Position numbers and translations under genes: made by a program. From Burkholderia plantarii (GTDB taxonomy: Bacteria; Pseudomonadota; Gammaproteobacteria; Burkholderiales; Burkholderiaceae), in contig NZ_CP007212.1 in NCBI RefSeq assembly GCF_001411805.1, forward strand, positions 2,604,001 through 2,668,000: 64,000 nucleotides of DNA, in the 5' to 3' direction. Positions 49,442-60,138 of this stretch are shown here, piece by piece. How positions within the stretch are numbered: position 1 is the stretch's first letter; each line of letters begins with the position of its first letter. The notes under the pieces are model-generated. The model saw nothing but the letters and a program-made list of their open reading frames with translations. It ran no database searches and was not told where the DNA came from.

Positions 49442-51064
49442 ATGACGCTGAATTCGCTCCCCGCTTGGCCTGCCCTGCAATCGCACTACGACGAGATCCG
49501 CGACGCGCAGCTGCGCGACTGGTTCGCCGCCGGCAACGACCCGGCCCCGACGCGCGCCGAACGCTTCACGTTCGGCGGCGGCGGCCTCGCGATCGACTTC
49601 TCGAAGAACCGCATCACCGACGCCACGCTGGCGCTGCTCGTGCAACTCGCGCGCGAGGCCGGCGTCGAGGCGCGCCGCGACGCGATGTTCGCCGGCGAGG
49701 TGGTGAATCCGACCGAAGGCCGCGCCGCGCTGCACACCGCGCTGCGCGCGAGCGCGCCCGACGCGCCGTTCCACGCGCAGGTGCTGGCCGAACGCGAAAA
49801 GATGGCCGCCTTCGCCGAGCAGGTGCGCGACGGCCGCTGGACCGGCTACACCGGCAAGCGGATCCGCCACGTGATCAACATCGGCATCGGCGGCTCCGAT
49901 CTCGGGCCGAAGATGGTGGTCCATGCGCTCGACCATCTCGCCACGCGCGAGCTGTCCTGCGCGTTCGTCTCGAACGTGGACGGCGCCGACCTGTCGCGCG
50001 CGCTCGAGTTCTGCAACCCCGAGGAAACGCTCGTGATCGTCGTGTCGAAGACCTTCACGACGCTCGAGACCATGACCAATGCGCGCTCGGCGCGCGACTG
50101 GCTGACCGCGCACGGCTGCCCCGAGAGCGCGCTCGCGAAGCATTTCGTGGGCGTCTCGGCGAACCCCGAGGAAGTCGTGAAGTTCGGCATCGACGCCCGC
50201 AACGTGTTCGAAATGTGGGACTGGGTCGGCGGCCGGTATTCGCTGTGGTCGGCGGTGGGCCTGTCGATCATGATCGCGATCGGGCCGCAGCAGTTCGACG
50301 AGTTGCTGGCCGGCGCGAACGAGATGGACACGCATTTCCGCGAGGCGCCGCTCGAATCGAACCTGCCGGTGCTGCTCGGCCTGATCGGCATCTGGTATCG
50401 CAACTTCTTCGGCTCGCAGAGCTACCTGGTGGCGCCGTATTCCGAGGCCCTGCACTTCCTGCCCTCGTACCTGCAGCAGCTCGAAATGGAGAGCAACGGC
50501 AAGTCGGCGCGGCTCGACGGCGCGTTCGTCGACTACCCGACCTCGGCCGTGACCTGGGGCGAGCCCGGCACCAACGGCCAGCACGCGTTCTTCCAGATGC
50601 TGCACCAGGGGCCGACGATCGTGCCGATCGACTTCATCGCGGTGCTCACGCCCGAGCACGCGCTGGCGAGCCATCATCCGAAGCTGCTCGCGAACTGCTT
50701 CGCGCAGAGCGAGGCGCTGATGCTCGGCCGCACGCTCGAGGAAGCGCGCAAGATCGCCGGCCCGAACAAGCCCGAACTCGCACCGCACCTGACGTTCCCC
50801 GGCAACCGGCCGACCTCGACGATCCTGGTCGAGGCGCTCACGGCGCGCTCGCTTGGCGCGCTGATCGCGCTCTACGAACACAAGGTGCTGGTGCAGGCCT
50901 CGGTCTGGAACATCAACCCGTTCGACCAGTGGGGCGTGGAACTCGGCAAGATTCTCGGCAAGGTGGTCGAGGCCGACCTGACCGCCGCGAGCGTGGACGC
51001 GGGCAAGCACGATTCGTCGACCTCGGCGCTGATCGCGCGGGCGCGCGCGGCGCTCAAGCGCTGA
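49442..51064 (+). CDS. pgi: Glucose-6-phosphate isomerase
   Basis: A 540-residue SIS-domain enzyme interconverting glucose-6-phosphate and fructose-6-phosphate. Signatures are [17 protein letters not shown], the active-site Glu region [13 protein letters not shown], the His in [14 protein letters not shown], and the C-terminal [12 protein letters not shown]. The length is close to E. coli Pgi (549). It has its own 129-bp upstream region with a TATACT box at 49319. A terminator follows. Confidence 0.98.
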   Translation: MTLNSLPAWPALQSHYDEIRDAQLRDWFAAGNDPAPTRAERFTFGGGGLAIDFSKNRITDATLALLVQLAREAGVEARRDAMFAGEVVNPTEGRAALHTALRASAPDAPFHAQVLAEREKMAAFAEQVRDGRWTGYTGKRIRHVINIGIGGSDLGPKMVVHALDHLATRELSCAFVSNVDGADLSRALEFCNPEETLVIVVSKTFTTLETMTNARSARDWLTAHGCPESALAKHFVGVSANPEEVVKFGIDARNVFEMWDWVGGRYSLWSAVGLSIMIAIGPQQFDELLAGANEMDTHFREAPLESNLPVLLGLIGIWYRNFFGSQSYLVAPYSEALHFLPSYLQQLEMESNGKSARLDGAFVDYPTSAVTWGEPGTNGQHAFFQMLHQGPTIVPIDFIAVLTPEHALASHHPKLLANCFAQSEALMLGRTLEEARKIAGPNKPELAPHLTFPGNRPTSTILVEALTARSLGALIALYEHKVLVQASVWNINPFDQWGVELGKILGKVVEADLTAASVDAGKHDSSTSALIARARAALKR

Positions 51065-51078
51065 GCGGCGCGCATGGA

Positions 51079-51104
51079 ACAACGGCCGGGTTACCGGCCG
51101 TTGT
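51079..51104. terminator. Hairpin terminator between convergent pgi and ABC genes
   Basis: ACAACGGCCGG-GTTA-CCGGCCGTTGT is a perfect 11-bp stem-loop. The T-tract that follows is interrupted (GTTTCG). Confidence 0.75.
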
Positions 51105-51200
51105 GTTTCGTCGCCGTGTGTTGGGTTGCGTGGCCGGCTGGCGCCGTTCGCCGCCGGCGCGAGTCATGAGGCTTCAGGCGTCAAGCGGGATGGGCCGCGC

Positions 51201-51905
51201 TCAGCTCGCGCTGCGCTCGGCCTGGTCGGCCACGATGCGCCCGCCGTCGAGCGTGATGGTGGCGTCGCAGCGGCGTGCGAGCGCCGCGTCGTGCGTGACC
51301 AGCACCAGCGTGGCGCCCTGCGCGCGGTTCAGCTCGAACATCAGGTCGATCACGGCGTGGCCGGTGGCGGCGTCGAGGCTGCCGGTCGGCTCGTCGGCGA
51401 ACAGCACGGCCGGGTCGGTGACGAACGCGCGCGCGAGCGCGACGCGCTGCTGCTCGCCGCCCGACAGCAGTTTTGGATAGTGGCCGGTGCGCGCGCCGAG
51501 GCCGACACGCTCGAGCAGGCGCCGCGCGCGCGCGGCGGCCTCGCGCGCCGTGATGCCGCCGCGCAGTTCGAGCGGCAGCATCACGTTCTCGAGCGCCGTC
51601 AGGTGCGGCATCAGCTGGAACGACTGGAACACGAAACCGACCGCGCCGCTGCGCAGCGCCGCGCGTTCGTCCTCGCCGAGCCCGTTCAGTTCGCGGCCGA
51701 GCAGGCGAACCGTGCCGTCGGTCGCGCTGTCCAACCCGGCGAGCAGGCCCAGCAGCGTCGACTTGCCCGAGCCGGACGCGCCGACGATCGCGACGCTGCT
51801 GCCCGCCTGCACGGCCAGGTCGATGCCGTCGAGAATCGTCAGTTCGCCGGCCGCATCGGCGACGCGCTTCGAGACTTGTCGAACTTCAATGATCGGATCC
51901 GTCAT
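51201..51905 (-). CDS. ABC transporter ATP-binding protein, YbbA/LolD type
   Basis: A 234-residue ATPase with Walker A AIVGASGSGKSTLLGLLAGL, Q-loop FVFQSFQLMPHLTALENVML, signature LSGGEQQRVALARAF, Walker B VLFADEPTGSLD and the H-loop LVTHDAALA. Relatives pair with MacB/YbbP-like permeases and drive lipoprotein release or export. No permease gene is next to it, so its partner lies elsewhere or is lost. The gene is divergent from the arylesterase gene with only 10 bp between start codons, the ybbA-tesA arrangement known from other proteobacteria. Confidence 0.92.
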   Translation of the reverse strand: MTDPIIEVRQVSKRVADAAGELTILDGIDLAVQAGSSVAIVGASGSGKSTLLGLLAGLDSATDGTVRLLGRELNGLGEDERAALRSGAVGFVFQSFQLMPHLTALENVMLPLELRGGITAREAAARARRLLERVGLGARTGHYPKLLSGGEQQRVALARAFVTDPAVLFADEPTGSLDAATGHAVIDLMFELNRAQGATLVLVTHDAALARRCDATITLDGGRIVADQAERSAS

Positions 51906-51915
51906 CTTGATGAGC

Positions 51916-52611
51916 ATGAAGCACATTCGTTTCTGGAAAAACGGCGCGCGCGCCGTCGTGATCGCGCTGGCCGCCACCGCCTGGCTCGGCGCGCCGCCGG
52001 CCCGCGCGGCCGGCCCGCAGCCGGCGGCGAGCGCCGTGGGCGTCGCCGCCAAACCGGCCATCGTCGTGCTCGGCGACAGCCTCTCGGCCGAATACGGCCT
52101 GCCCCGCGATACCGGCTGGGTCGCCCTGATGCGGGCACGCATCGCCGAGCAGCGAATCGATTATAGCGTTGCGAACGCAAGCGTCAGCGGCGACACCACC
52201 AGCGACGGGCGCGCCCGCCTGCCCGCCCTGCTCGCGCGGCTCAAGCCCGCGATCGTGATCGTCGAGCTCGGCGCGAACGACGCGCTGCGCGGCGTGCCGC
52301 TCGCCACCACCGAGCAGAACCTGCGCGCGATCGTGGCCGCGGCACGGCAGGCGAACGCGAAGGTCGTGCTGATCGGCATGTACGTGCCGCCGAACTACGG
52401 CCTCGACTACACGCAGAAGTTCCACGCGATGTACGGCGCGCTCGCGAAGGAGCTGCGCCTGCCGCTCGTGCCGTTCCTGCTGGCCGGCATCGAGAACCGC
52501 CCGGATCTGTTCCAGGAGGACCAGAACCATCCGACCCGGCAGGCGCAGCCGAAGCTGCTCGACAACGTCTGGCCGGTGGTGCGGCCGCTGCTTGGCGCCG
52601 GCTCGCGCTGA
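51916..52611 (+). CDS. tesA: Secreted GDSL arylesterase (TesA-like)
   Basis: A 231-residue SGNH hydrolase. A signal peptide (about 1-33, ending PPARA) is followed by block I IVVLGDSLSAEYGL with the nucleophilic Ser. The block II Gly and block III ELGANDALRGVP then appear, and last block V DQNHPTRQAQPK with Asp and His. E. coli TesA has thioesterase, protease and lysophospholipase activity; a periplasmic ester hydrolase is expected. An ATG six bases upstream (51910) is an alternative start. It is paired divergently with the ABC ATPase. Confidence 0.92.
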   Translation: MKHIRFWKNGARAVVIALAATAWLGAPPARAAGPQPAASAVGVAAKPAIVVLGDSLSAEYGLPRDTGWVALMRARIAEQRIDYSVANASVSGDTTSDGRARLPALLARLKPAIVIVELGANDALRGVPLATTEQNLRAIVAAARQANAKVVLIGMYVPPNYGLDYTQKFHAMYGALAKELRLPLVPFLLAGIENRPDLFQEDQNHPTRQAQPKLLDNVWPVVRPLLGAGSR

Positions 52612-52653
52612 GCCCCCATCGAACGCACCGCGCGGCGCGACGGGCCGCATAAA

Positions 52654-52689
52654 CAAACAGCCCCGCTCGGCATCGAGTGGGGCTGTTTG
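52654..52689. terminator. Bidirectional hairpin terminator between convergent genes
   Basis: CAAACAGCCCC and GGGGCTGTTTG form an 11-bp stem with a 14-nt loop that can itself pair (CTCG/CGAG). It lies between the arylesterase and ppiD. Confidence 0.85.
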
Positions 52690-52747
52690 CATTGCAGGTG
52701 GTTGCTGGTCGTTGCGGGCCGCGCCACGCGGCGGCGTGGCGGGCCGA

Positions 52748-54691
52748 TCAGTTGTCGTCGCTGTTGCGGCTGCTGTCGGCCACCGAGCCGTACAGCTTGA
52801 CCTTGGCGCGCTCGCGCAGCGACTTCATGAACGCCTCGCTCTCGCTTTGCGCATAGTCCCGCGCGAGCTGCTGCTGGACCGCCGCGAGCTGCTGCGGATC
52901 GGACGGCGCCGGCGCGACGATCGCGTTCACGCGGAAGATCGCATAGCCGCCGTTCGTACCGAGATCGACGCCGACATAGGCCGGCAGCGACTTCGGATCG
53001 ACCTTGTAGACGGCCGCGACCGCGTCCGGCGGCAGGCCGAGCGTCTGCGTGCGCGAGATCTTCTCGGCCGGCAGGAAGCCGTCGGTCGCCTTCGACTTCT
53101 GCAGCGCCGCGAGCCGCGCCGTGCCGTCCTGCTTGGCGAGCTTCGCGCTCTCGTCGGCGATGAACTTCTGGCGCACGGCGTCCTTGATCGTGTCGAGCGG
53201 CGGCACCGCGGCCGGCTTGTCGCTCATCACGTGCGCGGCGATCAGCGTGTTGTTGCCGACGTCGATCGCCTGCGTGTTGTTGCCGTTCTTCACCGAGTCG
53301 GCCGCAAACACGGCGCTCAGGAACTTCGCGTTGTTGAGCGGGCTGTCGGGTGCCAGCGCCGGATTCGGCTGCGGCGTGACGGTGGCGGTCTGGATCGTCA
53401 GCTTGTACTTGTCGGCGGTCGGCTGCAGGCTCTTGGCCTTTTCATAGACGCTCGACGTGAAGCCTTCCGAGTTGTCCGAGAACGCCTTGGCCGCGTACTG
53501 CTGCTTCAGTTCCGCCGCGATCGAATCCTTGACCTCGTCGAACGGCTTGACGACGGCCGGCTTCACGTCGGTCGCCTTCAGGATGTGATAGCCGAGATCC
53601 GACTCGACCACCTTGCTGACCTCGCCCGGCTTCAGCGCGAAGGCCGCGTCGTCGAACGCCGGGCCGCCCGCCGTCGAGCCGCGCGTGACGTAGCCGAGAT
53701 CGCCGCCCTTGGCCGCCGACGGCGCGTCCTGCGAGTTCTTCTCGGCGATCTGCGCGAACTGGTCCGGATGCGCGGTCACGTCGGCCAGCAGCTGGTCGGC
53801 CTTGGCCTTCGCGGCGGCCTTGTCGGCCGCGCTCGCGCCGCGCGCGGCCGCGATGAAGATGTGGCTCACGCGTACCTGCGCTTCGGTGCGATAGCGCGCG
53901 GTGTTCTCGTCGTAGTACTTGCGAATGTCCGCGTCGGTGGGCGGCGTGGTCGAGGCCGCGGCCGTGACCGGCGTGAACACGAGGTACTGGATGGTGGCCG
54001 TCTCGGGCGTCGCGAACGCCTGCTTGTGCGCGTCGTAGTAAGCCGAGATCTGCGCGTCGGTCGGTTGCACCTTCGCGGCGTAGTCGGCCGGCTTCAGCAC
54101 CAGCGCCTGGATTTCACGCTGCTGCTGCGCGAGATCGGTCAGGCCCTGCGCGACGCTCTTCGGCGTGAACGCGCTGTCGATCAGATTGCTCGGCAACTGC
54201 TGCTGCGTGAGCTGGTAGCGAATGCTTTCCTGATACTGGTCCGGCGTCATGCCCTGCATCGCGAGCAGCTGCGTGTAGCGCTCGGCGTCGATCGAGCCGT
54301 CCGGCTTGCGCATCGCGGCGACCAACGGGTTGCTGAGCAGCGCCTCGCGCACCGCGGCGTCGGAGGCCGTCAGGTGCAGGCGGCGCACCTCGTCGGTCAG
54401 CGCGCGCTGCTCGATCATGGCGTCGAGCAGCTGCTGGCGGCGCTCCGGCGTGTCGATCACCTTGGCGTCGTACTTGGCGCCGAGTGCCTGGCGCGCCTGG
54501 TCGATCTGCTGGCGGTAGGCGCCGTCGAATTCGGCGCGCGTGATCTTGCGCCCGTCGACCGATGCCACGTTCGCGCTGTCATCGAAGAAGTCGCGGAAAC
54601 CCTGAACCCCGACGAACCCGAGCCCCGGCAGCACGATCAGGAGCAGGAGGAACATCATCAAGCGCTGGTGATTGCGGAAGAAATCGAGCAT
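52748..54691 (-). CDS. ppiD: Peptidyl-prolyl isomerase PpiD
   Basis: A 647-residue inner-membrane periplasmic chaperone. One N-terminal anchor (about 10-32, LMMFLLLLIVLPGLGFVGV) precedes SurA-like helical chaperone regions. A single parvulin domain (about 270-365) contains VRVSHIFIAAARGASAADKA, FAQIAEKNSQDAPSAAKGGDLGYV and SDLGYHILKATDVKP. PpiD helps newly exported proteins leave the Sec translocon. The length is close to E. coli PpiD (623). In related genomes ppiD stands near hupB and the tRNA-Asp/Val genes, but here chemotaxis genes intervene. Confidence 0.95.
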   Translation of the reverse strand: MLDFFRNHQRLMMFLLLLIVLPGLGFVGVQGFRDFFDDSANVASVDGRKITRAEFDGAYRQQIDQARQALGAKYDAKVIDTPERRQQLLDAMIEQRALTDEVRRLHLTASDAAVREALLSNPLVAAMRKPDGSIDAERYTQLLAMQGMTPDQYQESIRYQLTQQQLPSNLIDSAFTPKSVAQGLTDLAQQQREIQALVLKPADYAAKVQPTDAQISAYYDAHKQAFATPETATIQYLVFTPVTAAASTTPPTDADIRKYYDENTARYRTEAQVRVSHIFIAAARGASAADKAAAKAKADQLLADVTAHPDQFAQIAEKNSQDAPSAAKGGDLGYVTRGSTAGGPAFDDAAFALKPGEVSKVVESDLGYHILKATDVKPAVVKPFDEVKDSIAAELKQQYAAKAFSDNSEGFTSSVYEKAKSLQPTADKYKLTIQTATVTPQPNPALAPDSPLNNAKFLSAVFAADSVKNGNNTQAIDVGNNTLIAAHVMSDKPAAVPPLDTIKDAVRQKFIADESAKLAKQDGTARLAALQKSKATDGFLPAEKISRTQTLGLPPDAVAAVYKVDPKSLPAYVGVDLGTNGGYAIFRVNAIVAPAPSDPQQLAAVQQQLARDYAQSESEAFMKSLRERAKVKLYGSVADSSRNSDDN

Positions 54692-55333
54692 GCGGAGCGA
54701 AAGTGGCTGGACAAAACGGCTGATATTACATCAGCGGAGTGAAAAATAGGCGAAACGGGCCGCGACGGACGGACCTTCGATTCGGATGCGCGGTGAGGGG
54801 CGCCGGTGGGCAGGACGCCTCGTCCTGCGATTCCACGACAGGGATGCCCGGCGCGGGGGCCGCGCGGCAGGCGCGCCCGGCGGCGCCGCGAGCAGGATGG
54901 GGCGCCACCGTCGATCAGGCGCGCGTGACGGCTGCCGGGCCGGGACGCGGACGAGAAACCGCCCGCGCGAGCCGTGTTCCCGATCCGGCGGCACGGGGCG
55001 CAACGCGTTCGCGTTTGGCCGGCCACGGCGCGAACCGGGCTGCCCCGCGTGGCCGGGTTGACGGCCGAGGCGGCAGGCCGGTCACCGCTCGGGACCATTC
55101 GGCGGACGAGGTGGCGAGGCGTCCGGACATCACGGCGTCCGGCGTACATGCCCGCGACGCCCGGCTCTGGCCACCGGCGTCGCACGGCGAACCACACCGG
55201 TCATCGCGCCGCCGGCCGGCCGCCGCCCTCTCCTCTCGGATCGGGACAAACACGTAACGACCTTCAGCAAGCCACGTGAGCGTCGTAATTACATTTGTCT
55301 TTCTAAGTCTTTCTCTTTCATGTGGAGAACACC
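54692..55333. other. Long intergenic region between ppiD and the first chemoreceptor gene
   Basis: About 640 bp. The first 560 bp is very GC-rich, with no frame resembling a known protein on either strand. The last 80 bp becomes AT-rich and should hold the promoter of the downstream chemoreceptor. No tRNA-tail copy that could be a left attachment site was found here by eye. Confidence 0.5.
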
Positions 55334-57058
55334 ATGTCCTTTCTCACTAATCTGAAGATTGGCAGCCGGCTTGCGATCGGTTTCGCCATTTCAGTCGTGC
55401 TGGTGTGTGTGATCGGCGCGATGGCGATCTGGCAGATCGGCAAGGTGTATCAGAAAACGGACGAGATCTCCGGTGCGATCCTGCCGACGGTCCAGGCGCT
55501 CAGCGATGTCCGGTCGATGGCCAATACCGTTCGACGCACGACCCTGCGAGGCCTGCTCGAATCCGACCAGCAGGGCCGCGACATGCAGCGGGAGGCGCAC
55601 GACGTGGCGCTGCGGCAATACGAAAGCCTGTTTGCACGCTACAAGTCGTTGGGGAAATCGTCCGACGACACGCGGCTGATCCAGGACATCGAGGCCGGGT
55701 GGGCGACCTTCCTCAAGAACGATCGGCGCTTGCTGGAGGCCGTCGTAGCGGGCAAAACCGATGCGCTCGAGATGCGGACGCTGGCGACCAGGGAAAGTGC
55801 AAACGAGTTCGCGAGCTTCGTGAAGGTGGTGGACGCGGCGGTACAAGCCAATAGGGAACGTAGTGATTCAGCCAGCACGTTCGCACTGACTTCCTACCAT
55901 TCGGCGGTTCTAAGCACGGTGATACTGGTGGCGGTGGCGGTGGCCGCCGGCATCGCCATTGCGATCCTGATCACGCGCTCCATCACCCGGCCACTCACCC
56001 GGGCTGTCGCCGTCGCGCAGAACGTCGCGCAAGGCGATCTCACCTCGGACATCGACGTGAACGGCAAGGACGAGACGGCCATGCTGCTCGCCGCACTCAA
56101 GGAGATGAACGCGCGGCTCGCGCGGATGGTGGGCGACATCCAGCAGAGCGCCGACAGCATCGCGACCGCGTCCTCGGAGATCGCGGCCGGAAACGTCGAC
56201 CTCAGTCAACGAACCGAGGAGCAGGCCGCGTCACTGGAGGAAACCGCCGCGAGCATGGAGCAGCTGACCGCGGCGGTGAAGCAGAACGCGGACAACGCGC
56301 AGCAGGGCAGCACGGTGGCGAAGAGCGCATCGGAAGTGGCCGAGCACGGCGGCACGGTAGTGAGCCGGGTCGTGGACACGATGCAGGAAATCAGCGAGAG
56401 AGCGGGCCGCATGTCGTCCATCATCACGGCCATCGAAGGCATCGCGTTCCAGACCAACATCCTTGCGCTCAACGCGGCCGTGGAGGCCGCGCGCGCCGGC
56501 GAGCAAGGCCGGGGATTCGCGGTGGTGGCGGCAGAGGTGCGCACGCTTGCCCAGCGCAGCGCCGCCGCGGCCAAGGAGATCAAGGACCTGATCACGGAGT
56601 CGGCCGACGGCGTGAGCAAGGGCGAAACGCTGGTTGCCGAGGCCGGGGCCACCATGAAGGACGTGGTCGCTGCCGTGGCGCGGGTCAACGATCTCATGGA
56701 GGAGATCTCGGCCGCCTCGCAGGAGCAGCGCAAGGGTATCGAGCAGGTGAATCAGGCGGTCACGCAAATGGATGAGGTGACGCAGCAAAACGCGGCGCTC
56801 GTGGAAGAGGCCGCGGCGGCCGCGCAGTCGATGTCTTCTCAATCTTCGAGCCTGAAAGATCTGATCTCGGTGTTCCGCATCTCCGCGAGCCGGGCCAGCG
56901 GGCCTGACGAAAGCCCGCGAGCGAGTGCGCACGCACCGCGCCGCGCACTCGCGGCCAGGGGCAACGCCGCCGCGGCGCTCGCTCGAAGCGCGGCGCCCGC
57001 GCTGGCGGCGGCGAAGTCGCCAGCCTACGTGTCGAATTCGGATTGGCAGAAATTCTGA
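55334..57058 (+). CDS. Methyl-accepting chemotaxis protein with a four-helix-bundle sensor
   Basis: A 574-residue transmembrane receptor. TM1 (about 12-34) and TM2 (about 190-213) flank a helical periplasmic domain of about 155 residues of the 4HB_MCP type. HAMP lies at about 214-267. The signalling domain follows, with the hairpin tip [20 protein letters not shown] and methylation helices on both sides. The C-terminus is DWQKF, matching the xWxxF pentapeptide that tethers the methyltransferase CheR, as in high-abundance Tar/Tsr-type receptors. The ATG at 55334 has TGGAGA upstream. The ligand is unknown. No che genes are in the window. Confidence 0.95.
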   Translation: MSFLTNLKIGSRLAIGFAISVVLVCVIGAMAIWQIGKVYQKTDEISGAILPTVQALSDVRSMANTVRRTTLRGLLESDQQGRDMQREAHDVALRQYESLFARYKSLGKSSDDTRLIQDIEAGWATFLKNDRRLLEAVVAGKTDALEMRTLATRESANEFASFVKVVDAAVQANRERSDSASTFALTSYHSAVLSTVILVAVAVAAGIAIAILITRSITRPLTRAVAVAQNVAQGDLTSDIDVNGKDETAMLLAALKEMNARLARMVGDIQQSADSIATASSEIAAGNVDLSQRTEEQAASLEETAASMEQLTAAVKQNADNAQQGSTVAKSASEVAEHGGTVVSRVVDTMQEISERAGRMSSIITAIEGIAFQTNILALNAAVEAARAGEQGRGFAVVAAEVRTLAQRSAAAAKEIKDLITESADGVSKGETLVAEAGATMKDVVAAVARVNDLMEEISAASQEQRKGIEQVNQAVTQMDEVTQQNAALVEEAAAAAQSMSSQSSSLKDLISVFRISASRASGPDESPRASAHAPRRALAARGNAAAALARSAAPALAAAKSPAYVSNSDWQKF

Positions 57059-57311
57059 ATGCCGCCACCGCTGCTGCCGATAACAAGGCTGGGAGGCGCG
57101 CCGATGGCGGGGGCGGCGCGGCGTGCCTGGATTTCACGTCGGCGAGCCGCAGCGGGTTCGCACGACCTGTTCTCACATTGCCCAATGCCGGCCGAAGACC
57201 CGGCAGGACGGCCGACAGTACCCGGCGAACCCGGCGTCGGCCACGACTGCCTGGCTTCGATCGCGGCGCGGGAGCGCCGACAACCGGGCGGCGACATCGG
57301 AGATGACACAA

Positions 57312-58511
57312 ATGCAGGGCATCAGCTCACGAAGCGCAAACGATCTGGCGATCTTCGCCAAGCAGGCGATAGTGGAATGCAACGGCAGGCTCTTTGGTCA
57401 CGAACTCCTGTTCCGTGACCGCTCCGGCGTCGTGACGGCGATCGCCGACGACGAGTCCGCGACGATGGCGGTGCTGGAGGCAGCGATCGGCCACGTCGGA
57501 CTGCATCAGGTGTCGCCGGTCGGCAGTTTCTTCCTCAATTGCTCGACCGAATTCCTGATGTCGACGATCGTCCATGCGCTCCCGCCGCATCGCTTCGTGC
57601 TCGAAATTCTCGAAACCTGCCAGTTGGATCGCCATTTGATACGCCGCTGCCTGCAGTTGAAGGAAGCGGGCTTTCGTCTGGCGCTCGACGACGTGCGGGA
57701 GTTGTCTCCCGACGTGGTGAATATCCTGCCGCTGATCGATATCGTCAAAATCGACTGGCCTTTCATCGACCCGCAGCGGCGCGGCTGGATGATCGATACG
57801 GTAATCGGCCACGGCGCGCTTGCCCTTGCGGAAAAGATCGAGACCGAAGCCGACCGCAATCACGCGGTGGATTCGGGATGTTCGCTGTTGCAAGGATTTT
57901 ATTTCTGCCGGCCCCAGATCATCTCGGCCAATAAACTGCCGACGGATTTCGCGGTGATCGCCGAGGTACTGCAGTCGATTCTCGACGAGGAGAGCCTGAG
58001 CGCCCTGTCGATCAAGATCGAGCGCAGCCCGGAACTGTGCGTCGAGTTGATTCACATCGCGAATAACTGCGCCGCCACCAACCGGTCACGCGTGAGGATA
58101 TCGTCCATCAGCCACGCCATCGCGCTGGCGGGAACCGATACGCTCATGAGTTGGTGTGCGCTGCTGCTGTATCGGCGCGATTCGGCGCCGATGTTCGACC
58201 CGCTCACGGACCTGGCCCGATCGCGCGCCGAGCAGATCGGGGATCGACTGGCCGCGTCGGGCGCCACGCCTCATCAACTCAGCAAAGGTCGCCTGGTGGG
58301 CCTCCTGTCGCTTCTTCACATCCGCCAGGGCGCCACGGCCGCAGACTTCTGGCGCCTGATCTCGTTCGACCACGAGATCAAGCGGGCGCTCACCGTACAG
58401 GAAGGCTGGTATGGAGAACTGCTGCTGGCCGTGACGGCGCTCGAACGCCCGTTTTCCTCCGGCCAGCCGAGCACGCCGGCTCCGCGCGCCGTGACGACGA
58501 TCCCGTCGTGA
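57312..58511 (+). CDS. EAL-HDOD (YuxH-type) protein, possible c-di-GMP phosphodiesterase
   Basis: A 399-residue protein. The EAL-like domain (about 10-205) keeps Glu31 (HELLFRDR), Asn76 (FLNCSTEFL), Glu98 and Asp126-Asp127 (RLALDDVRE). It also keeps Lys146 (VKIDWPFID), the AEKIET pair of Glu and Gln194 ([10 protein letters not shown]). The loop after Asp-Asp, normally FGxG, reads VREL, so catalytic activity is doubtful. An HDOD domain (about 215-395, with [11 protein letters not shown] and [17 protein letters not shown]) follows. GGAG at 57299-57302 is 9 nt from the ATG at 57312, whereas the ATG at 57303 would have no spacing, so 57312 is preferred. Confidence 0.9.
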   Translation: MQGISSRSANDLAIFAKQAIVECNGRLFGHELLFRDRSGVVTAIADDESATMAVLEAAIGHVGLHQVSPVGSFFLNCSTEFLMSTIVHALPPHRFVLEILETCQLDRHLIRRCLQLKEAGFRLALDDVRELSPDVVNILPLIDIVKIDWPFIDPQRRGWMIDTVIGHGALALAEKIETEADRNHAVDSGCSLLQGFYFCRPQIISANKLPTDFAVIAEVLQSILDEESLSALSIKIERSPELCVELIHIANNCAATNRSRVRISSISHAIALAGTDTLMSWCALLLYRRDSAPMFDPLTDLARSRAEQIGDRLAASGATPHQLSKGRLVGLLSLLHIRQGATAADFWRLISFDHEIKRALTVQEGWYGELLLAVTALERPFSSGQPSTPAPRAVTTIPS

Positions 58512-58578
58512 CGCGAATGCGCGCCAATCCAGGCATATCGTTTCTCGACAAGCGGTTCGAAAAATAAACGAGGATGGG

Positions 58579-60138
58579 ATGCGAAACAATCTTCCAGTCA
58601 CGGGCGTCGAATACGACTATCCCGAGACAAGCATGCTGGTTTCGGCGACGGATCTCTCGAGTCGAATCGAATACTGCAATCCGGCTTTCGTCGAGGTGTC
58701 GGGATTTTCCCGAGAGGAACTCATTGGCCAGCCGCATAACCTCATTCGTCACCCCGACATGCCGCCCCAGGCGTTCGAGGATATGTGGGCGACCATCAAG
58801 GCCAGGCGCTCATGGACGGCGCTCGTGAAGAACCGCCGGAAAAACGGCGACCACTATTGGGTCCGGGCCAATGTCACGCCGATCGTGCGACGCGGCGAGA
58901 TGGTGGGCTACCTGAGCGTTCGAACCAAACCGGGCCGCGACGAGGTCCGGGAAGCGGAAGCGCTCTACGATCGGCTGAACGGCACCGGTGCGCACGGGTT
59001 GCGCCTGCGCCGCGGGCAGGTGGTGCGAAAAGGCCCGCTGCACGTTTTCGATCTCTGGCGTGGCGCCGGACTTCCCGCGCATGTCTCGGTAGCCGGCGTG
59101 GCCGGCATGACGGCCATCGGGTCGCTGCTCGCCGTGGCAGACCGGCTCCCGGGATCGACGCTGGTCTGTCTGGCGCTCGCGGCGTCCGCCGTCGGCACCT
59201 GTCTGCCGGCACTCCTGGTGGCCAGGCGCGCCCAGCGTCGTCTCGCCGAGCTGGAACAGATCGGCGGCCGGATCGCCGCCGGCGATCTCACCGTCGATGT
59301 GCCCGTCGCCGCGGGAGCCTGTACGAGCGGATCGCTGCGGGCCCTCGCGCAGCTACGCGTGAGCCTGGTGGCGATCGTGTCCGACGTGCGCATGCAGATC
59401 GACCAGATGAAGTCGGTGTCGGATGAGGTCGCCAAAGGCAACATCGACCTGTCGCGGCGCACGGAAGTGCAGGCTGCATCCTTGCAGGAAACGGCGGCGT
59501 CGCTCGAGCAGCTGACTGCCACCGTAAAGAGCAATTCGCAGGCGGCGACGCAGGCCAACGCCATCGTCGGCGGCGCCCAAGCCGCGACGCGCGGCGGCTG
59601 CGAGGCCATCCAGCTCACCGAGTCCACGATGCGTGGTATTTCCAATTCATCGGACCAGATCCGGGCAATCGTCACGACCATCGACAGCATCGCGTTTCAG
59701 ACCAACATACTTGCGCTCAACGCCGCCGTGGAAGCCGCCCGCGCCGGTGAAGCGGGCAAGGGCTTCGCCGTGGTGGCGAGCGAGGTGCGGAATCTGGCGC
59801 AGCGCTGCGCGACGGCCGCGCGGGAAATCAAGGGAATCGCCGACACCAGCGCCACGGCTGCGTTTGCGGCGGGCGAGAGCGTGGCCGGCACCGCGGGCCG
59901 CATGGTGGAAATCGAATCAAACATGCAGCAGGTGTATTCGATCGTGCAGTCGATCGTCACCGCCAGCATCGAGCAATCTCAAGGCATCGACAGCATCAAC
60001 AACTCCGTGACGCAACTTGACGGCGCGACGCAACAGAACGCCGCGCTCGTGGAAGAAGGCGCGACCACGGCGGAGAGCCTTGCGAGCCAGGCCAACGTCC
60101 TCGATGAAGCCGTGCGGTTGTTCACGTTGCCGGACTGA
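58579..60138 (+). CDS. Aer-like PAS-domain chemoreceptor (energy taxis)
   Basis: A 519-residue receptor with an N-terminal PAS domain (about 15-120). The PAS motifs [37 protein letters not shown] and [20 protein letters not shown] match the FAD-binding Aer PAS of E. coli closely. Two closely spaced hydrophobic segments (about 168-188 and 194-215) form a membrane hairpin with no sizeable periplasmic domain. A short HAMP-like linker and the signalling domain with [20 protein letters not shown] follow. There is no xWxxF tail. It probably senses redox state or electron transport. It lies 67 bp after the EAL-HDOD gene, with GAGG before the ATG. Confidence 0.93.
   Translation: MRNNLPVTGVEYDYPETSMLVSATDLSSRIEYCNPAFVEVSGFSREELIGQPHNLIRHPDMPPQAFEDMWATIKARRSWTALVKNRRKNGDHYWVRANVTPIVRRGEMVGYLSVRTKPGRDEVREAEALYDRLNGTGAHGLRLRRGQVVRKGPLHVFDLWRGAGLPAHVSVAGVAGMTAIGSLLAVADRLPGSTLVCLALAASAVGTCLPALLVARRAQRRLAELEQIGGRIAAGDLTVDVPVAAGACTSGSLRALAQLRVSLVAIVSDVRMQIDQMKSVSDEVAKGNIDLSRRTEVQAASLQETAASLEQLTATVKSNSQAATQANAIVGGAQAATRGGCEAIQLTESTMRGISNSSDQIRAIVTTIDSIAFQTNILALNAAVEAARAGEAGKGFAVVASEVRNLAQRCATAAREIKGIADTSATAAFAAGESVAGTAGRMVEIESNMQQVYSIVQSIVTASIEQSQGIDSINNSVTQLDGATQQNAALVEEGATTAESLASQANVLDEAVRLFTLPD

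Noticed and set aside
54743..55257. Small protein genes in the ppiD-chemoreceptor gap
   Set aside because: Several frames of 60-170 codons overlap each other on both strands, none has a ribosome-binding site or a recognisable domain, and all are Arg/Pro-rich by composition.
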